This document shows positions 8,327 through 20,874 of a stretch of 64,000 nt of DNA, one piece after another (position 1 is the first letter of the stretch; each line of letters starts with the position of its first letter). The position numbers were made by a program, and so were the translations under genes. This stretch comes from Pseudeuparius sepicola (taxonomy: Eukaryota > Arthropoda > Insecta > Coleoptera > Anthribidae), in the NCBI GenBank assembly GCA_963920635.1, contig OY987299.1:25436901-25500900 (forward strand), given 5' to 3'. The notes beneath the pieces were generated by a model, which ran no database searches, was not told the DNA's origin, and saw only the letters and a list, made by a program, of their open reading frames with translations.

Positions 8327-10249
8327 GTTGGTTGTTTTTACATGGCTATATACTCCTTTTTTTATTTTGGTATTAAATTTTATGAAATTGCATAGCTCAT
8401 ATCTTCGGAGCAAACATACTACACATTTATATCGTTGTAATTGGGAAAAAGCGTAGATTTCAAAAAAGGCAAAAATATACAAGGCATTATTTTAATAAAA
8501 AGCACACGTAACTCCTGTAATTTTTTTATTTGACGTTCAATTGTTTTTCTGGAAATTTAGGAAAAAGAATACATTTTTTTGCCTAAAACATGTGTTCATC
8601 ACCCCGTACTTCAGTTCAACGGGAAAGTTCTTTATTTCTCTAATGATAACCGTTATAGAAAGTTGCAACTAATTTTCTATTTAGCAAAGTTAATGGTTTG
8701 CCTTTTATGTAGCTCCGCTTACTCGGAGTGGTTGTATACTTTGAAAGGCTATTTTGGCTTACCAGCGTTCGGTATTTAGAATTTAAATATAAATGTGCAA
8801 TGAAGGTTTTATTGAATGCGGATAATATTTAAAAAAAATAGAAAAGAAAATTAATTAGAGCACTGATTTTGACCCGCTTCAACAATTTAATATTATTCGA
8901 ACAGTGATGGTATGCCACAAATGCGAGTAGAATCCACATCAGAAGATGAATTAAAAAAAAAACATTAACGTGTGCGACGATCTCTGAAAAACTTTTCCCA
9001 TTCGAGATAATGAATTTATTCCTTACTTTATGTACCTACACCCTGTATAAGCTGTTACTTCCAAGGCTCAGTTTTCAAATCATCTGATTTTGTCGACGAT
9101 TTGCCCAACAGAACAAAGGAAATTGCAACTCCCATCCTATAAGGTGAACTGTTAATAACATGTCACATTTGAAAAAAACACACAAAAAGCTGACACCCCC
9201 TTAATAAAAGAAAGTAACGTTTGTTAGTACCTACATAATGATGTACTACCGTTAAGTAATTAAGGAAGGCTTAGGGAGGCTCCAAATTTTAGTTCATTTC
9301 CCTTTTAAAAAGCTAATGCACCGCTTTTGTGTATATTTCTTCGATGCCGCAGTGATTACTTCTATTCCGGCATTCAATGTTTAAGAACCGAAATATAGAC
9401 TGCATTAATTTGGAAATAAACTTGACTGGAACAAAGACCGTTTTAAACCTTGGTGGTATAAAAATATATTCTTCTATATCTAGCTAGGCTGTGAAAATAA
9501 CGCCGCCTCTGTTGTTGGATTTATCCTGGTCCGGGATAAAGAATATTCATTTCGGCGAAAACGTCCCTCTCCCTTATTAACTTCGCCCTTAATTCCGTAG
9601 CAAATACGCCTCGAAAGATCCCATTGTTAGTGTCAGCCGAAGCATACCTGATGCAATAATCCATCGACCTAGTAATTAATTTCTTATTTACAAAGGGCCA
9701 CATCAAGCCTACCTGGGAAGTTCTCTGTTATAATACTTAAGACTAACCCTTAAGTAATTAAGGAAGGCAGCAAACTGCCGCAAATTTTCTATTAAATGAG
9801 TTAATGCCTTAGCCTTTTATGCACCGTGGGATTTTCCTTGGACCCCACTGCAGAATTTACTGCCAGACCTAGAAAGATGTACAGGGTCATTAAATATATT
9901 ATTAAATAGGAACAAAATACGGCAAAGCTTTTTACAAGCGACGCATTGAGCCGTGACGCTTATCATTTTCTTTGTAGCGATCATACCTTTTTTTGTTAGA
10001 TATCTAAAGCAACGCCTTCTTTCACAACGCTTGAACAGTTTCGCAACAGTAGCTGTTTCTAAATCAATATTTGACATCGCAACCCTTCGAATTATGTACA
10101 AAAATTGTTTCATAGTTGTAACTTTCTATGAAGATATACAGTCTAAACAAAAGTACGCTGAAATTCAGAACATAAAATGTTATATTTTCCTGGTCGATCA
10201 CCTCACGTACTAGATCGGTTTTATCCCTTCTAAATATATCCCAAGTTTC
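8327..10249. other. Intergenic, dispersed repeat remnants only
   Basis: No supported gene. Two diverged stretches beginning TAAGTAATTAAGGAAGGC (about 9255 and 9750) resemble each other and, more weakly, 25780-25930, so they are probably old copies of one dispersed repeat. Confidence 0.4.
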
Positions 10250-10460
10250 CGCAAAATTTTATTAACTTGTCGACCGGCGGAAGGCCGACGGCCCACGAAC
10301 GACATGCGGCAAACAAAAAGGCCAAACTTTCTCGAGGAAACTAAAGTTCAGCCAACTCGAGCTATTATTTATAGTGTCTGCGGGCGTGCGCTGCCCTAGC
10401 AAGTTGCCTGGGAAATTTCCGACAGATTTAATGCGGTTTCCACTTCTGACTATATAGGTT
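10250..10460. repeat. Dispersed repeat D1, copy 1
   Basis: Shares TTTTATTAACTTGTC, then an AAACAAAAA-containing GC-rich middle, ATTTATAGTGTCTGC, and GACAGAT..AATGCGGTT with 14845-15040 and a shorter 29190-29345. No coding potential seen; family unknown. Confidence 0.6.
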
Positions 10461-12284
10461 TTTAGCAATTGAAATGGAAAGTGGTTTCCCATGTTCGCTG
10501 TCATTGATTGTGCCGCTTCATATGCTTTAGTTATACAATCAAATGCTTTGAAATTACGTTGAATGGTGTGTGAATATACTCGTACTTATGGATAATCTGC
10601 CCAGAAATCTAATGTGGGCGCCCCAGAAATTTTAACCAAGTATCAAAAAAGCAAGAAATGTGTTGAATAAATCTATTTTTTATTTTCCCCCCTTAAAATA
10701 ACAACTCTAAAGTATTGCTTAATGATAAAAAAGTAGAAATAATGAAAGGGAATCGATGATTCACTATCTTCATATTTTTTGCTAGCCTCCTGCCGGCCAG
10801 GCATCAGTTATTTTATAAATAGTTGTGTTTACACACACAAGCATTGCGAGCATTCTTTAAATCTTTAAATAATAGCCCTGTACATAAAAATTTAGGTTGT
10901 TTTTTTTGCAACAGGTTAATTACTGTGATGTTGGCGAAATGATTATTGAGTTCGTTAACTTCATTTGCGGGGGTTTTTCTGTTATTTGGGGATTTATTTA
11001 TCTCTCTCCTTCTTATCAACAGTGTCATGTCTAATTTATAATAACGTCGTTGTTGATCTCGTCCCTGAATGCTCACAGGAAAAGTCCTACATCACTTTAT
11101 TAATTTTTTCAGTCTTGGTGTGCTATTTGAAATGGTAGATTATTTGTAGATTTTACTTGACTTTCGGTAGGTGATTATTATTAGTAGGCATTTCGAATTC
11201 AGATTCAAGCGATCACCATTGACGCCACACAACTAATAGTAAAATAATAGTAATTGCCACCCCTCTTCCGGCACCAGCATTTACTTTTCGGGTACTCCAA
11301 GTTTGGAGTATTGTGAGGATGGGAATTATTATTATTCTTAATATTTATTTTCTTAAGAAAAGCGAGTTTAAAAATCAAGCCAACGTATTTTGGTACCTTT
11401 TGGTACATTCTGTGCTTTTGGTTTGAAATGAAGTCCATGGCTAGGTATATTGTAATTAAGCGTAGAACATATTAGATTTTTCAATTTATTCTTTATAGGT
11501 TGCTTTGCTCTTGCATATACGTTGCTAATAGTGTTTATTCTTCTGAAAATCAGGTAATATAAAACTGTGTTAATATGACAAATCTGTGAAATACTATAAC
11601 GGCAAAGAGAAATCGTTACCGTAAAAAGAATGTAAATCGTAACAAAGCTGGATATTTAAAACATGAAATATTCTAAATGTCAGAAAGTGACAACCTATAA
11701 CTGCAGAATATTTTTTTATACAGGGTTAACTATCACTTAGTACAAAAAATTTTATGGTAGATAAAGAAAAATTAGACTTGCCAAAATAAATTTTCAAAAA
11801 TTTTCTAACATTTGTCTTAAGCCTAAATTTTTTTTTAAATTGGATAAAACCTCTCAAAAACGCCACCTATGGACGCCCGCGTGACGTGTCTTAAAATTTC
11901 GCCCATGTCAATGGTAGTGACATGTAGTGAAATATCGCGGCGTTGCCACGTCTATCAATTTATCCACAAAATTTCGATTTCTTTTTGAAAACGATTACTT
12001 TCTAAGGAACATGTAGTATGCCTATGAAACATCTACCTTACTGACATTTCCAGGATTGAATATTGCACCATATTCTGTTTTCTTGCTTTTTTTACATTAA
12101 AAGTCACACAGCACTACACAACACCACATTCACATTTTCTAAATCTGTTGGGAACCTCTTGGTTCCCCTCAGCCATTCCTTTTGTTTGAAGCGAGGTACT
12201 CAGCCTGGCGACCACGGCGAGGTGGATCCCCTCCGCCAGGAAAACCCCGAAGGGTAACCAAAAAGCACAACTGCACTAGCAACC
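10461..12284. other. Intergenic, no gene; one shared repeat at 11722-11803
   Basis: Mostly AT-rich unique sequence. 11722-11803 (GTTAACTATCACTTAGTAC onward) is repeated almost identically at 63921-64000. 12130-12260 is a GC-richer stretch continuing the flank of the mariner pseudogene. Confidence 0.4.
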
Positions 12285-13556
12285 ATATGCAAAGCACTTC
12301 AGTAGCTGTTCCAAGAGGCCGCCATTAACCTCAATGCACAAATTCACTCAGTTAATTAAGGAAGTCCGGATACGTGCAAAAAGTCCATAATTATTCCGGA
12401 TTTGATCAGCTGCACCTTCAATTCGTTCACGTAACTGCTGCTCGTTGTCGATTTCATGTTCGTACACAATCGCCTTCATGTATCCCTCCTCTTCCGATTC
12501 AACGGTTGGGGCATTGGTCGTCTAAAAGTGCACGAACAGGTCTCGCAAAATGTGCTGGTGCACCATAGTGCATAAGCCACATGTCATGCAGTACTTGTAG
12601 TGGCAAATAAAACATTTCTCAGAAAATCCGAGTATCGTTCAGCGTTGTGCCTGAAATAAAAACCAGAAATTAGAAATATTCACAATTTTGGCAAATGCGT
12701 TAGGATTTACAATTCCAATTTTATTGTTACATTTTAAATTTAATGTAGGTATTAGGTACAAGCAAAGACAATCCCATCAGATGTGATTGTCTTTGGTACA
12801 AGCCAGTTTTATTGGTTTTATTTTACTTGCCTTGTTCTGAGATATTCCCAATCTCCTTGCAATAGCGTAGTGCTTGTGGAAGGTTCCTCTTCCACCAAAT
12901 CAAGTACTGCCTCAACATCGTTCATATTCATTTGCCCTCCAGGTTCACCCCTTCGAGCTTGCAATACACCAGTGTTTCCAAAATGTGCTGGTGCACCATA
13001 GTGCATAAGCCACATGTCATGCAGTACTTGTAGTGGCAAATAAAACATTTCTCAGAAAATCCAAGTATCGTTCAGCGTTGTGCCTGAAATAAAAACCAGA
13101 AATTAGAAATATTCACAATTTTGGCAAATGCGTTAGGATTTACAAATCCAATTTTATTGTTACATTTTAAATTTAATGTAGGTATTAGGTACAAGCAAAG
13201 ACAATCCCATCAGATGTTATTGTCTTTGGTACAAGCCAGTTTTATTGGTTTTATTTTACTTGCCTTGTTCTGAGATATTCCCAATCTCCTTGCAATAGCG
13301 TAGTGCTTGGGGAAGGTTCCTCTTATTCCACCAAATCAAGTACTGTCTCAACATCGTTTATATTCATTTGCCCTCCAGGTTCACCCCTTCGAGCTTGCAG
13401 TACACCAGTGTTTCGTAAACATTGTATAACGTTCACAAAGGTACGCGGAATACGAATACGGTATTCTGCAGCAGCTCGATATGCACTTTCATTGCATACA
13501 CCGTACATTATAACCATATCCGTGAACTCGGCGTTCGAATACTCCGGCATTTTCAC
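12285..13556 (-). pseudogene. Degraded mariner-type transposase with N-terminal DUF4817-like domain, internally deleted
   Basis: From right to left on the minus strand: MPEYSNAEFTDMVIMYGVCNES (N-terminal helical domain), CLRNTGVLQARRGEPGG, and DVETVLDLVEEEPSTST (helix-turn-helix region). Then come a deleted middle, GAPAHFARPVRALLDDQCPNR followed by a stop in place of Trp, a lost third catalytic block, and a C-terminal LRERIEGAADQIRN. The second catalytic Asp before GAPAHF is Tyr. The family cuts and pastes DNA at TA sites; this copy cannot. The 433-bp tandem duplication inside it repeats the middle part. Confidence 0.75.
12551..13416. repeat. 433-bp tandem duplication
   Basis: The 12551-12983 segment and the 12984-13416 segment are near-identical and directly adjacent, both beginning TGTGCTGGTGCACCATAG. 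The unit contains both an N-terminal and a C-terminal piece of the dead transposase, so it duplicated after the internal deletion. High identity indicates a recent event. Confidence 0.9.
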
Positions 13557-14844
13557 AAAGAGAAATAACGCGAGGTTAAATTCGCAAACGCCCTCCGCGG
13601 GCGACTAGCGCAACTCGTGTGAAGTGGGACGCATCAGGTGTATTATAAATGCGACGTCGAACAAGACAGTGCATCGATTCGATACACATCGACGTTCAGT
13701 CTTTGTATTGCAAAGCGTTCACTCTAATAACGCCGGCATTAAGAAATAACAGAATTCTTTTTGTTTAGTTTAGATAGATTTTCAATAAGTTTTCTTATGG
13801 AAATTATTTTTTTGAAGACGCAATCAACTAATTTAACATTGACATCGATATCGATAATTATTACGCACCGCACTCCAACCTCTACTGTTTTGTGCGTTTT
13901 GTGCCCAGTTGCCTTGTCTGTCAGTCTGTCATCCTTACGATAGCGCCGTATATCGAATGAATTTGATTCTACTGGTCCCAAAATCGTGGTTTCGCGAGAA
14001 ACTACTGTACTTATACTTTGTGCTGCTATGTAAAAATGCAAAAACAAAAAACGCGTAGGGATTCAGGATTACCTATAGCCTCGGGACCGAGCTCGAGACG
14101 AGCCTCGGGACTCGGGATTCGTATCCTGTTTTCTGTTTTCAAATTTCAAACTAAGGTAAGGTGAATCCAGGCGAACCTCGGGTAAATCTAGCAGCGCTGC
14201 GGCTGTACAGATTCAAATCGATTGTTATTTATGTATTTTTTAAATTTGTGTGATTAAAAAGGTATTTCCATCCTTCCTAAAACAACGACAACACCGCGGA
14301 AAATCACTTCCAGCTGACAGTACGTTCCGAAGCCATATTGGATGACGTAATTATAGGCGGAGATTTACAGGGAAAATTGGGCTTTTTACTTTTTTTTAAA
14401 GATCGTAAAAAAATCTAAAAATATTTTTCTATGTTTTCTTAAGCCGCCCAGCGATATTACAGATCGCAAACAACAATTAAATTATGACGTCATGTTCGAG
14501 TCTTAATATTTAAGTTGGTGTTGGTCCAGATCTCACATATCCCGTCAAATTTAAATGCTGTGGACGTTGCCGGTTTTAAAGTATAGGTATATTATAATGC
14601 CATGAATTATGGCATGAATTATGGGGTGTTGACACAAGACACAACGTTTCGGTTTTCTGATAATTCAATTTCTCGCTTATTCTATGTGTGACCAAATTTC
14701 GCGGTTCTTAGGTATAGACACTCCTAGAGTCAACATACAAAGCTGCGCTGACGCATTTCAAACTCCAAATATTGCATTATATGCCGAGAGCGCGGCATCA
14801 GATCCGTTTTGTTCTCTCTCTGTAAAGATAACCAAAGTTTCGAA
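13557..14844. other. Intergenic, no gene seen
   Basis: 13557-13740 is the upstream flank of the dead mariner gene. The remainder is AT-rich with no supported ORF. A short direct repeat (ATGAATTATGG, 14601-14630) is visible. Confidence 0.35.
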
Positions 14845-15040
14845 CAAATTTTATTAACTTGTCGGACGGCGGACAGCCGACGACCGACGCGCGACGGGCG
14901 ACAAACAAAAAGCCGAACTTTGTCATGGGAACCAAAGTTCATCTGGTAGAGCTATTAGTTATAGTGTCTCGAGGACGTGTGCGAGATAGCGAGCTGCCCG
15001 GGCAATTCTCGACGGATATAATGCGGTTCCGGCTCAGTTG
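14845..15040. repeat. Dispersed repeat D1, copy 2
   Basis: Matches copy 1 at 10250-10460 from TTTTATTAACTTGTC through the GC-rich middle to AATGCGGTT. Confidence 0.6.
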
Positions 15041-16062
15041 ATTTTTTGCCAGTGAAGGGACAAGTGGCCTCGTGAGTCAGTCGGCCCAGCTGGCGTCGTT
15101 TTAAGCACTAAAGAATATTAAATTCGTTGTGGCTATTCAATAAAAAGCACAATACAGCGTGTCCATTTAGTATTCCCTTCTTCGATTGTGGCTATACTTT
15201 TAAGGATAAAAAAAATCGGTTCGGGGGATCCAAATAAGGGAAGATGGAGCACATTTTAAAATTAGTTTGGTATATACAGGGTGTTCCAAAAAAGTGTGGC
15301 GACAAAAAAATTATTTTTTTTTAAATGGAATGACCCGATTTTTTTTTATCGCAAATGAAGCATATCAAAGTACAGTATACATCCCTAAATTATTTCCGTT
15401 TCCATCTGCGGCGTTGCCAAGTTATAATTTTTTAAATGTATTTTTTGCTAAATATCAACCCTTCATTAATATTGCTATATTTTTCTTTCGGCTTGATTTT
15501 TTCTCTTGAAACTTTGGTTGTGGATTTACACTTAACCATTTTATTAATAACTAAGAACCAAGTTGGAAATTTTTGTACAGGATGTTTCACTTTTTTCCGC
15601 CAAAACTCCGACATTTTCAAACTTAATTTACTATTTTTTTTTCAAATGGAACACCTTATATCTAACATTTCTATTGGATAGAGCATTCATTCAGCTTTAA
15701 TTTGATACCTAATACAGTACCTCTATCTCTAGCGGTTTTTTCAAAAATCCAGAATAAACAGAAAATTTGCAACTTTTTTACTTATTACATACACGCAAAT
15801 TACTCGAGAATCAAACTTGTACTTATTTAAAAAGCTGCATATCAAAAAAGCGTTAGTACCAGTTACAATCTGTAGTTTACCATATTTTTGTATACCTACT
15901 ACACCTGCATAAATAAAATATTAAAACAAAAAGTTAAAAGTTTTAGGAGAACTCATAGGTGGCCATGGTTTTGTTTCTAGTTTGACATTTGGTAAATATT
16001 TCATTTGCTGCTTGTATTCTGTGTTCGTTGTTTAATTTCAAACAGCAAAAAGTTGTCACAAA

Positions 16063-16720
16063 ATGAATTATTGTAAACATGACTTGATAAGTACGATTTA
16101 CGTAATTGGTGAATGTTTTGGAAATTGTTTTTGGCATCTCGAGTTTATGCTCAAAAATTCCCAGATAGAAGGCATCCTGATACCAGAATGCTGCAGAACT
16201 TAAAGGAGCGATTCGATATTCGATCGCACAGGAAATGTTGCATATGAAAAACAAACTAGAACAAATATAGAAAATCAGTTTTCTGTAACATTGGCTGTTG
16301 TGGAACACCCTAAGATAAGTGTAAGACAACTGAGTCGGGATTTAGAAATAAAAAAAGTCCTCAGTAGGACAATGCCTTAGGCGTAACAAATTTCACCCAT
16401 ACCATGTGCAGTTACACCAGGAACTGGATGATAACGACTTTCAGAAAAGAGTAACTTTTTGTACATGGGCACAAGGTCAAGCAGCGGAGGATGAAATTTT
16501 TTTTAAATTTGTATTATTTACCGATGAATCTACATTCCACAGAAATGGTTTTGTAAATAGATATAATTTTCATTTTTATGATAAGCAAAACCCTCATAAG
16601 ATTTTTGTGAATAATTTTCAACACAACTGGAGTATTAATGTTTGGGGAGGATTAGTCCATAATTTTGTAATTGGTCATCCTTATTTTTTTTTTGAAAATC
16701 GTTACCATTCAGTTCTTGGT
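16063..16720 (+). pseudogene. Mariner-type transposase fragment with DUF4817-like N-terminus
   Basis: Frames in order show YVIGECFGNCFWH, then RHPDTRMLQN (N-terminal domain), then VRQLSRDLEIKK (helix-turn-helix). After several frameshifts comes a longer frame with VTFCTWAQGQ, LFTDESTFHRNG (first catalytic Asp), QNPHKIF and INVWGGL. The gene then ends where the inverted arm begins, so the second and third catalytic residues are absent. The same N-terminal segment is present again on the minus strand at 16702-17048 as part of the right arm. Confidence 0.8.
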
Positions 16721-17202
16721 GTAACTGCACATGGTATGGGTGAAACTACTGAGGACTTTTTTATTTCTAAATCCCGACTCAGTTGTCTTACACCTATTTC
16801 AGGGTGTTCCACAACAGCCAATGTTATAGCTAACTGATTTTCTTCGTTTAAAACTGGTTTTGTTCTAGTTTGCTTTTCATAGGCAATATTTCCTGTGCGA
16901 TCGAATCGAAAGTTCTGCAGCATTCTGGTATCAGGATGCCTACTGCCTGGGAATTTTTGGGCATAAACTCGAGATGCCAAAAACAATTTCCAAAACATTC
17001 ACCAATTACGTAAATCATACTTATCAAGTCATGTTTACAATAATTCATTTTGTGACAACTTTTTGCTGTTTTAAATTAAACAGCGAACACAGAATACAAA
17101 CAGCAAATTAAATATGTCAAACTAGAAACAAAACCATGGCCACCTATGAGTTCTCCTAAAACTTTTAACTTTTTGTTTTAATATTTTATTTATGCAGGTG
17201 TA

Positions 17203-17833
17203 TACTCAAATTATTTTAAGAAGTCCTTACTGGGACTGTCAATTGGTAATTTCGATATCCTAAGTTGGCATCAATGCAGCAAAAAATGCAACCGGGTCAT
17301 AAGTTCAGATCAGTAACTAGCCCATTTGCACTAATAATACGAAAAGTAACACGGACAAGAACAACACGGATGATGGTAAAACTCATGAAACGTAGAAAAC
17401 CCGCGAATATTTTCATTGCCGAATGTTTGAACCAGTTTGAACGATCTGGAAAACCTTCACTGTCACTTTGACAAACCGAAGCTAAATTTACCTGAGTCCG
17501 CCCATAGACGCTGCCAAAAGCAGCTGATTATTACAAAATACCAAAATGAAAAATGTTTCCATGACGTTTGAAATTATTATTAAAATGAGTTGTAGTCATA
17601 TAGTTATTGTTATTTATAGGGGTATAATCGTGATTGCAATAGGGTTTTTATTTTATTATGCTCTTTTTTTCGTATCACTTGGGTAACTTTTCACATCATA
17701 AATCAACGAGTGACGTCATTAACTGGTTGAGACACATATACCAATCTTATACCCATGGTTAACAGAAAATTCCTAGGGATTTTGTGGAGAATGTCATCTG
17801 ACAAAATCGGGACTTCTTACAGTAATCGGGGTA
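17203..17833 (+). mobile_element. 631-bp TA-flanked MITE, copy 1
   Basis: Ends TACTCAAATTATTTTAAGAAG and the inverse of TACCCCGATTACTGTAAGAAG (AAGAAGTCC shared). TA is present at 17201-17202 and 17834-17835. The opposite arm of the host palindrome (about 15900) shows the unoccupied site with a single TA, proving insertion with TA duplication. Other copies lie at 39140 and 51543. Confidence 0.88.
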
Positions 17834-18609
17834 TAGTAGGTATACAAAAATATGGTAAACTACAGATTGTAACTGGTACTAACGCTTTTTTGATATGCAG
17901 CTTTTTAAATAAGTACAAGTTTGATTCTCGAGTAATTTGCGTGTATGTAATAAGTAAAAAAGTTGCAAATTTTCTATTTATACTGGATTTTTTAAAAAAC
18001 CGCTAGAGATAGAGGTACTGTATTAGGTATCAAATTAAAGCTGAATGAATGCTCTATCCAACAGAAATGTTAGATATAGGGTGTTCCATTTTAAAAAAAA
18101 TATAGTAAATTAAGTTTGAAAATGTCGGAGTTTTGGCGGAAAAAAGTGAAACATCCTGTACAAAAATTTCCAACTTGTTTCTTAGTTATTAATAAAATGG
18201 TTAAGTGTAAATCCACAACCAAAGTTTCAAGAGAAAAAATCAAGCCGCAAGAAAAACATAGCAATATTAATGAAGGGTTGATATTTAGCAAAAAATACAT
18301 TAAAAAAATTATAACTTGGCAACGCCGCAGATGGAAGCTGAAATAATTTAGGGATGTATACTGTACTTTGATATGCTTCATTTGCGATAAAAAAAATCGG
18401 GTCATTCCATTTAAAAAAAATTTTTTTTGTCGCCACACTTTTTTGGAACACCCTGTATATACCAAACTAATTTTAAAATGTGCTCCATCTTCCCTTATTT
18501 GGATCCCCCGAACCGATTTTTTTTATCCTTAAAAGTATAGCCACAACCGAAGAAGGGAATACTAAATGGACACGCTGTATAGTGTATATGTATAAGTATG
18601 TCAATTTGT

Positions 18610-18723
<114 letters not shown>

Positions 18724-18760
18724 TTCGTGTAAATAATGGGTGTAAAAATACAGTGTATTA

Positions 18761-18942
18761 GCGTTGACTGACGTATTAATAAGACTTCTCACGGCTATAG
18801 TTTCATGTCCTGGAAAGTAGATGGCGCCTATGGTCAGCAATGTATTTTGCATTGTATTTTATCTCCGGGAAACGCATGGTGAGCCGGAGAACTGTCAAAC
18901 ATGACAGCCGTGAGCAGTCTTTATTAATATGTCAGTCAACGG
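18761..18942. mobile_element. 182-bp MITE with ~40-bp terminal inverted repeats
   Basis: GCGTTGACTGACGTATTAAT at one end and its near-inverse ATTAATATGTCAGTCAACGG at the other, with TCTCACGGCT / AGCCGTGAGCA inside. Both flanks read GTATTA, a possible target duplication. A second copy, split by a reverse transcriptase fragment, lies at 6968-8326. Confidence 0.8.
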
Positions 18943-19618
18943 TATTAGTGTGATACAGATATTAGGGAGAATGTGAACACAAAAAAATCGAGTTTAATGT
19001 TGATGTTCTGAGGATTGCTCCTGTCTGGTCTCAAACTAAGATTTTGTCAAAATGATTTAAATCAACTAATGTACATGGTTTGTTTGTGACGAAAATAAAA
19101 AAGTCAGGAGTAACCTAGGTACCCTTAATTTTGAAAATACGGGAAATTTTACTAAGAAAACTGTTCAGATTTTCAAGCTATAGCTACCTACCGGAATTCA
19201 AAATTTGGGGTAGATCGGTCAACTTTTATTTTGATTGTTACTTGCGTGCACTGTGTTCAAAAAGTGTTCCTATAGTGAATTTTTCCCGATCCTCAGAATA
19301 TCAACTTTCAAAAAATTCTTTTATAATTTACACCTCTTGTTCACTCAATCGCCGGACACACTGTATATATATTATCTAGCGTTTCGTAATACAATAATTT
19401 GTAGCCAACGAAATTAGTACATATAAAATTAAAGCTGAAAAATTTCTGAACATAATAGTGTTTTTTTTTTTTTGTTAGAAACTGTTTTCGAGTTAGAAAC
19501 CATTGGAAACTGTTATTTTTTCAAAAATAACTTTCACACCACGGTTTTTTGACACGCAATGTCACGTGTCTTCTAAACTATTATATTTAGTAAACGGACT
19601 TTTTATATATTTGTATTC
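18943..19618. other. Intergenic, no gene seen
   Basis: AT-rich sequence without supported features. Confidence 0.35.
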
Positions 19619-20874
19619 TACAGGGTGGTTTATTCATAGCTACATTAATTTTAACAGTGGATAGGGAAAAATACCCTGAATGCGAAATGGCAATTTAAAA
19701 AATTCCAATTTTTTTTAAGCCGGAATTGTTTTTTTCTAAACCGCATTTTTTCCTATTTGGCCCTCCATTTACGGCAGTCACTGACTTACTTTCAGGGGAC
19801 ATGAGGCATCGGACGACGCTTGCCGTCGTGCGCGTCAGGTATGTTTTCAGTACGTAATTATTTGTATTGTAGGCGAATGTTCTGGACAAATGTTAACGAT
19901 TACCTCTTGTAACGGTTAGTTTTGGCCTGAGGCACCTTAAGGGATAAATGCCAACGAGAAAAATAAATGAAACGAGTGCTTACGTGACCTTTTGATTTTT
20001 GGATGCTTTATTAAGTATTCAACTAGAGGGCTTACAATGATTTCGTGGATCTCGACACCACTGAGAACGATCTTTTTCTCGATAGAACGAACTTCACTCA
20101 CTTTCGCTTGGGGCACTAATTTTTCCGCTCTCTAATTCACTGATAATTCTTTTTACTGCACCAAGACTCTGGTTGTGTTCTGTAAGTGTTCTGCTTCCGC
20201 TTCCTCTGAAATAAGCACGTCAACATTAGCCAACATCTCTGGAATATAGTTGCTTGGAATTACCGTACTTTCCGCTTAAGTGGTTACCATCACACACACT
20301 TCTCATTCCTTTATTTATCGTTATGTTTGCTTTTCATCGTCTCCGTGGGGGTGGTCCTCCCCTGTGACATTGGTTCGGTCGTAAGTACTTGAATCTTTCT
20401 AAATTTGTCCTTTCGATCTTTCTAGCTTCTTTTCCTGCCTTTAGGTATGTTACCGGATATAGCCTGATGTGTAACCTACCGAGTCTTAGTATTATTACTG
20501 GGCGAGTTAGGTTAGGGGTGATGGGTTACTAAAAGTCCCTAGCTTTCTTGACTTCTCGAGGAGTCAGTTCGATGCTGAACACGATAAGTCCAAGGTGTGC
20601 TAACACCCTGTCATTGTCCTATCAACTAGGTAAATTCATAAACTCAATATTTTTAAATTGTCAGTAAATAACGGCAACGCCGCGACCGGTGCCATATGCT
20701 CCAGCATAACGTCGTAGTCATATGCGTTCAGGTGCGTCTCGTTACGTGGGATTTGGGATAAATTGCCCCATTATTTAAACATGCAGTAAAAATTTTGTTT
20801 TGCGTTTTCGGCACATATGTACCTTCCTGATGACGCGGTTAAAATTAATGTATCTATGAATAAATCACCCTGTA
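19619..20874. mobile_element. TACAGGGTGGTTTATTCATAG element with terminal inverted repeats
   Basis: The left end at 19619 and the right end at 20874 match over about 35 bp (CAGGGTGRTTTATTCATAG, then ATTAATTTTAAC). The interior (about 19890-20630) is GC-richer, with no recognisable transposase; it may hold a second insertion whose borders I could not fix. Confidence 0.65.

Larger units (their letters stand above)
15153..18579. mobile_element. Large fold-back (palindromic) mariner derivative
   Basis: Ends TACAGCGTGTCCATTTAG and its inverse. The left arm (15153 to about 16440) is repeated in inverse order at about 16700-18579, interrupted on the right by a 631-bp MITE (17203-17833). The arms carry the 5' half of a mariner-type transposase, and the loop (about 16440-16700) holds the TDES region. 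Inner motif TACAGGGTGTTCC occurs in both arms (15277 and about 18455), suggesting a second element end within the arms. Confidence 0.85.

Noticed and set aside
10813..11076. 87-codon minus-strand ORF resembling a LINE linker (EVNELNNHFANI)
   Set aside because: The resemblance is to one short motif only; no RT motifs follow.
17265..17471. 68-codon ORF MASMQQKMQPGHKF, also at 51605
   Set aside because: It is repeated because the 631-bp MITE is repeated; copies differ by amino-acid-changing substitutions and nothing suggests coding selection.
15267..18465. ORFs such as MVYTGCSKKVWRQK on both strands
   Set aside because: They are inverted copies in palindrome arms that include the element end TACAGGGTGTTCC; not coding.
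19890..20640. Possible solo LTR (TGTTAACG...CA) inside the 19.6-20.9 kb element
   Set aside because: No convincing matching ends or target duplication could be found.
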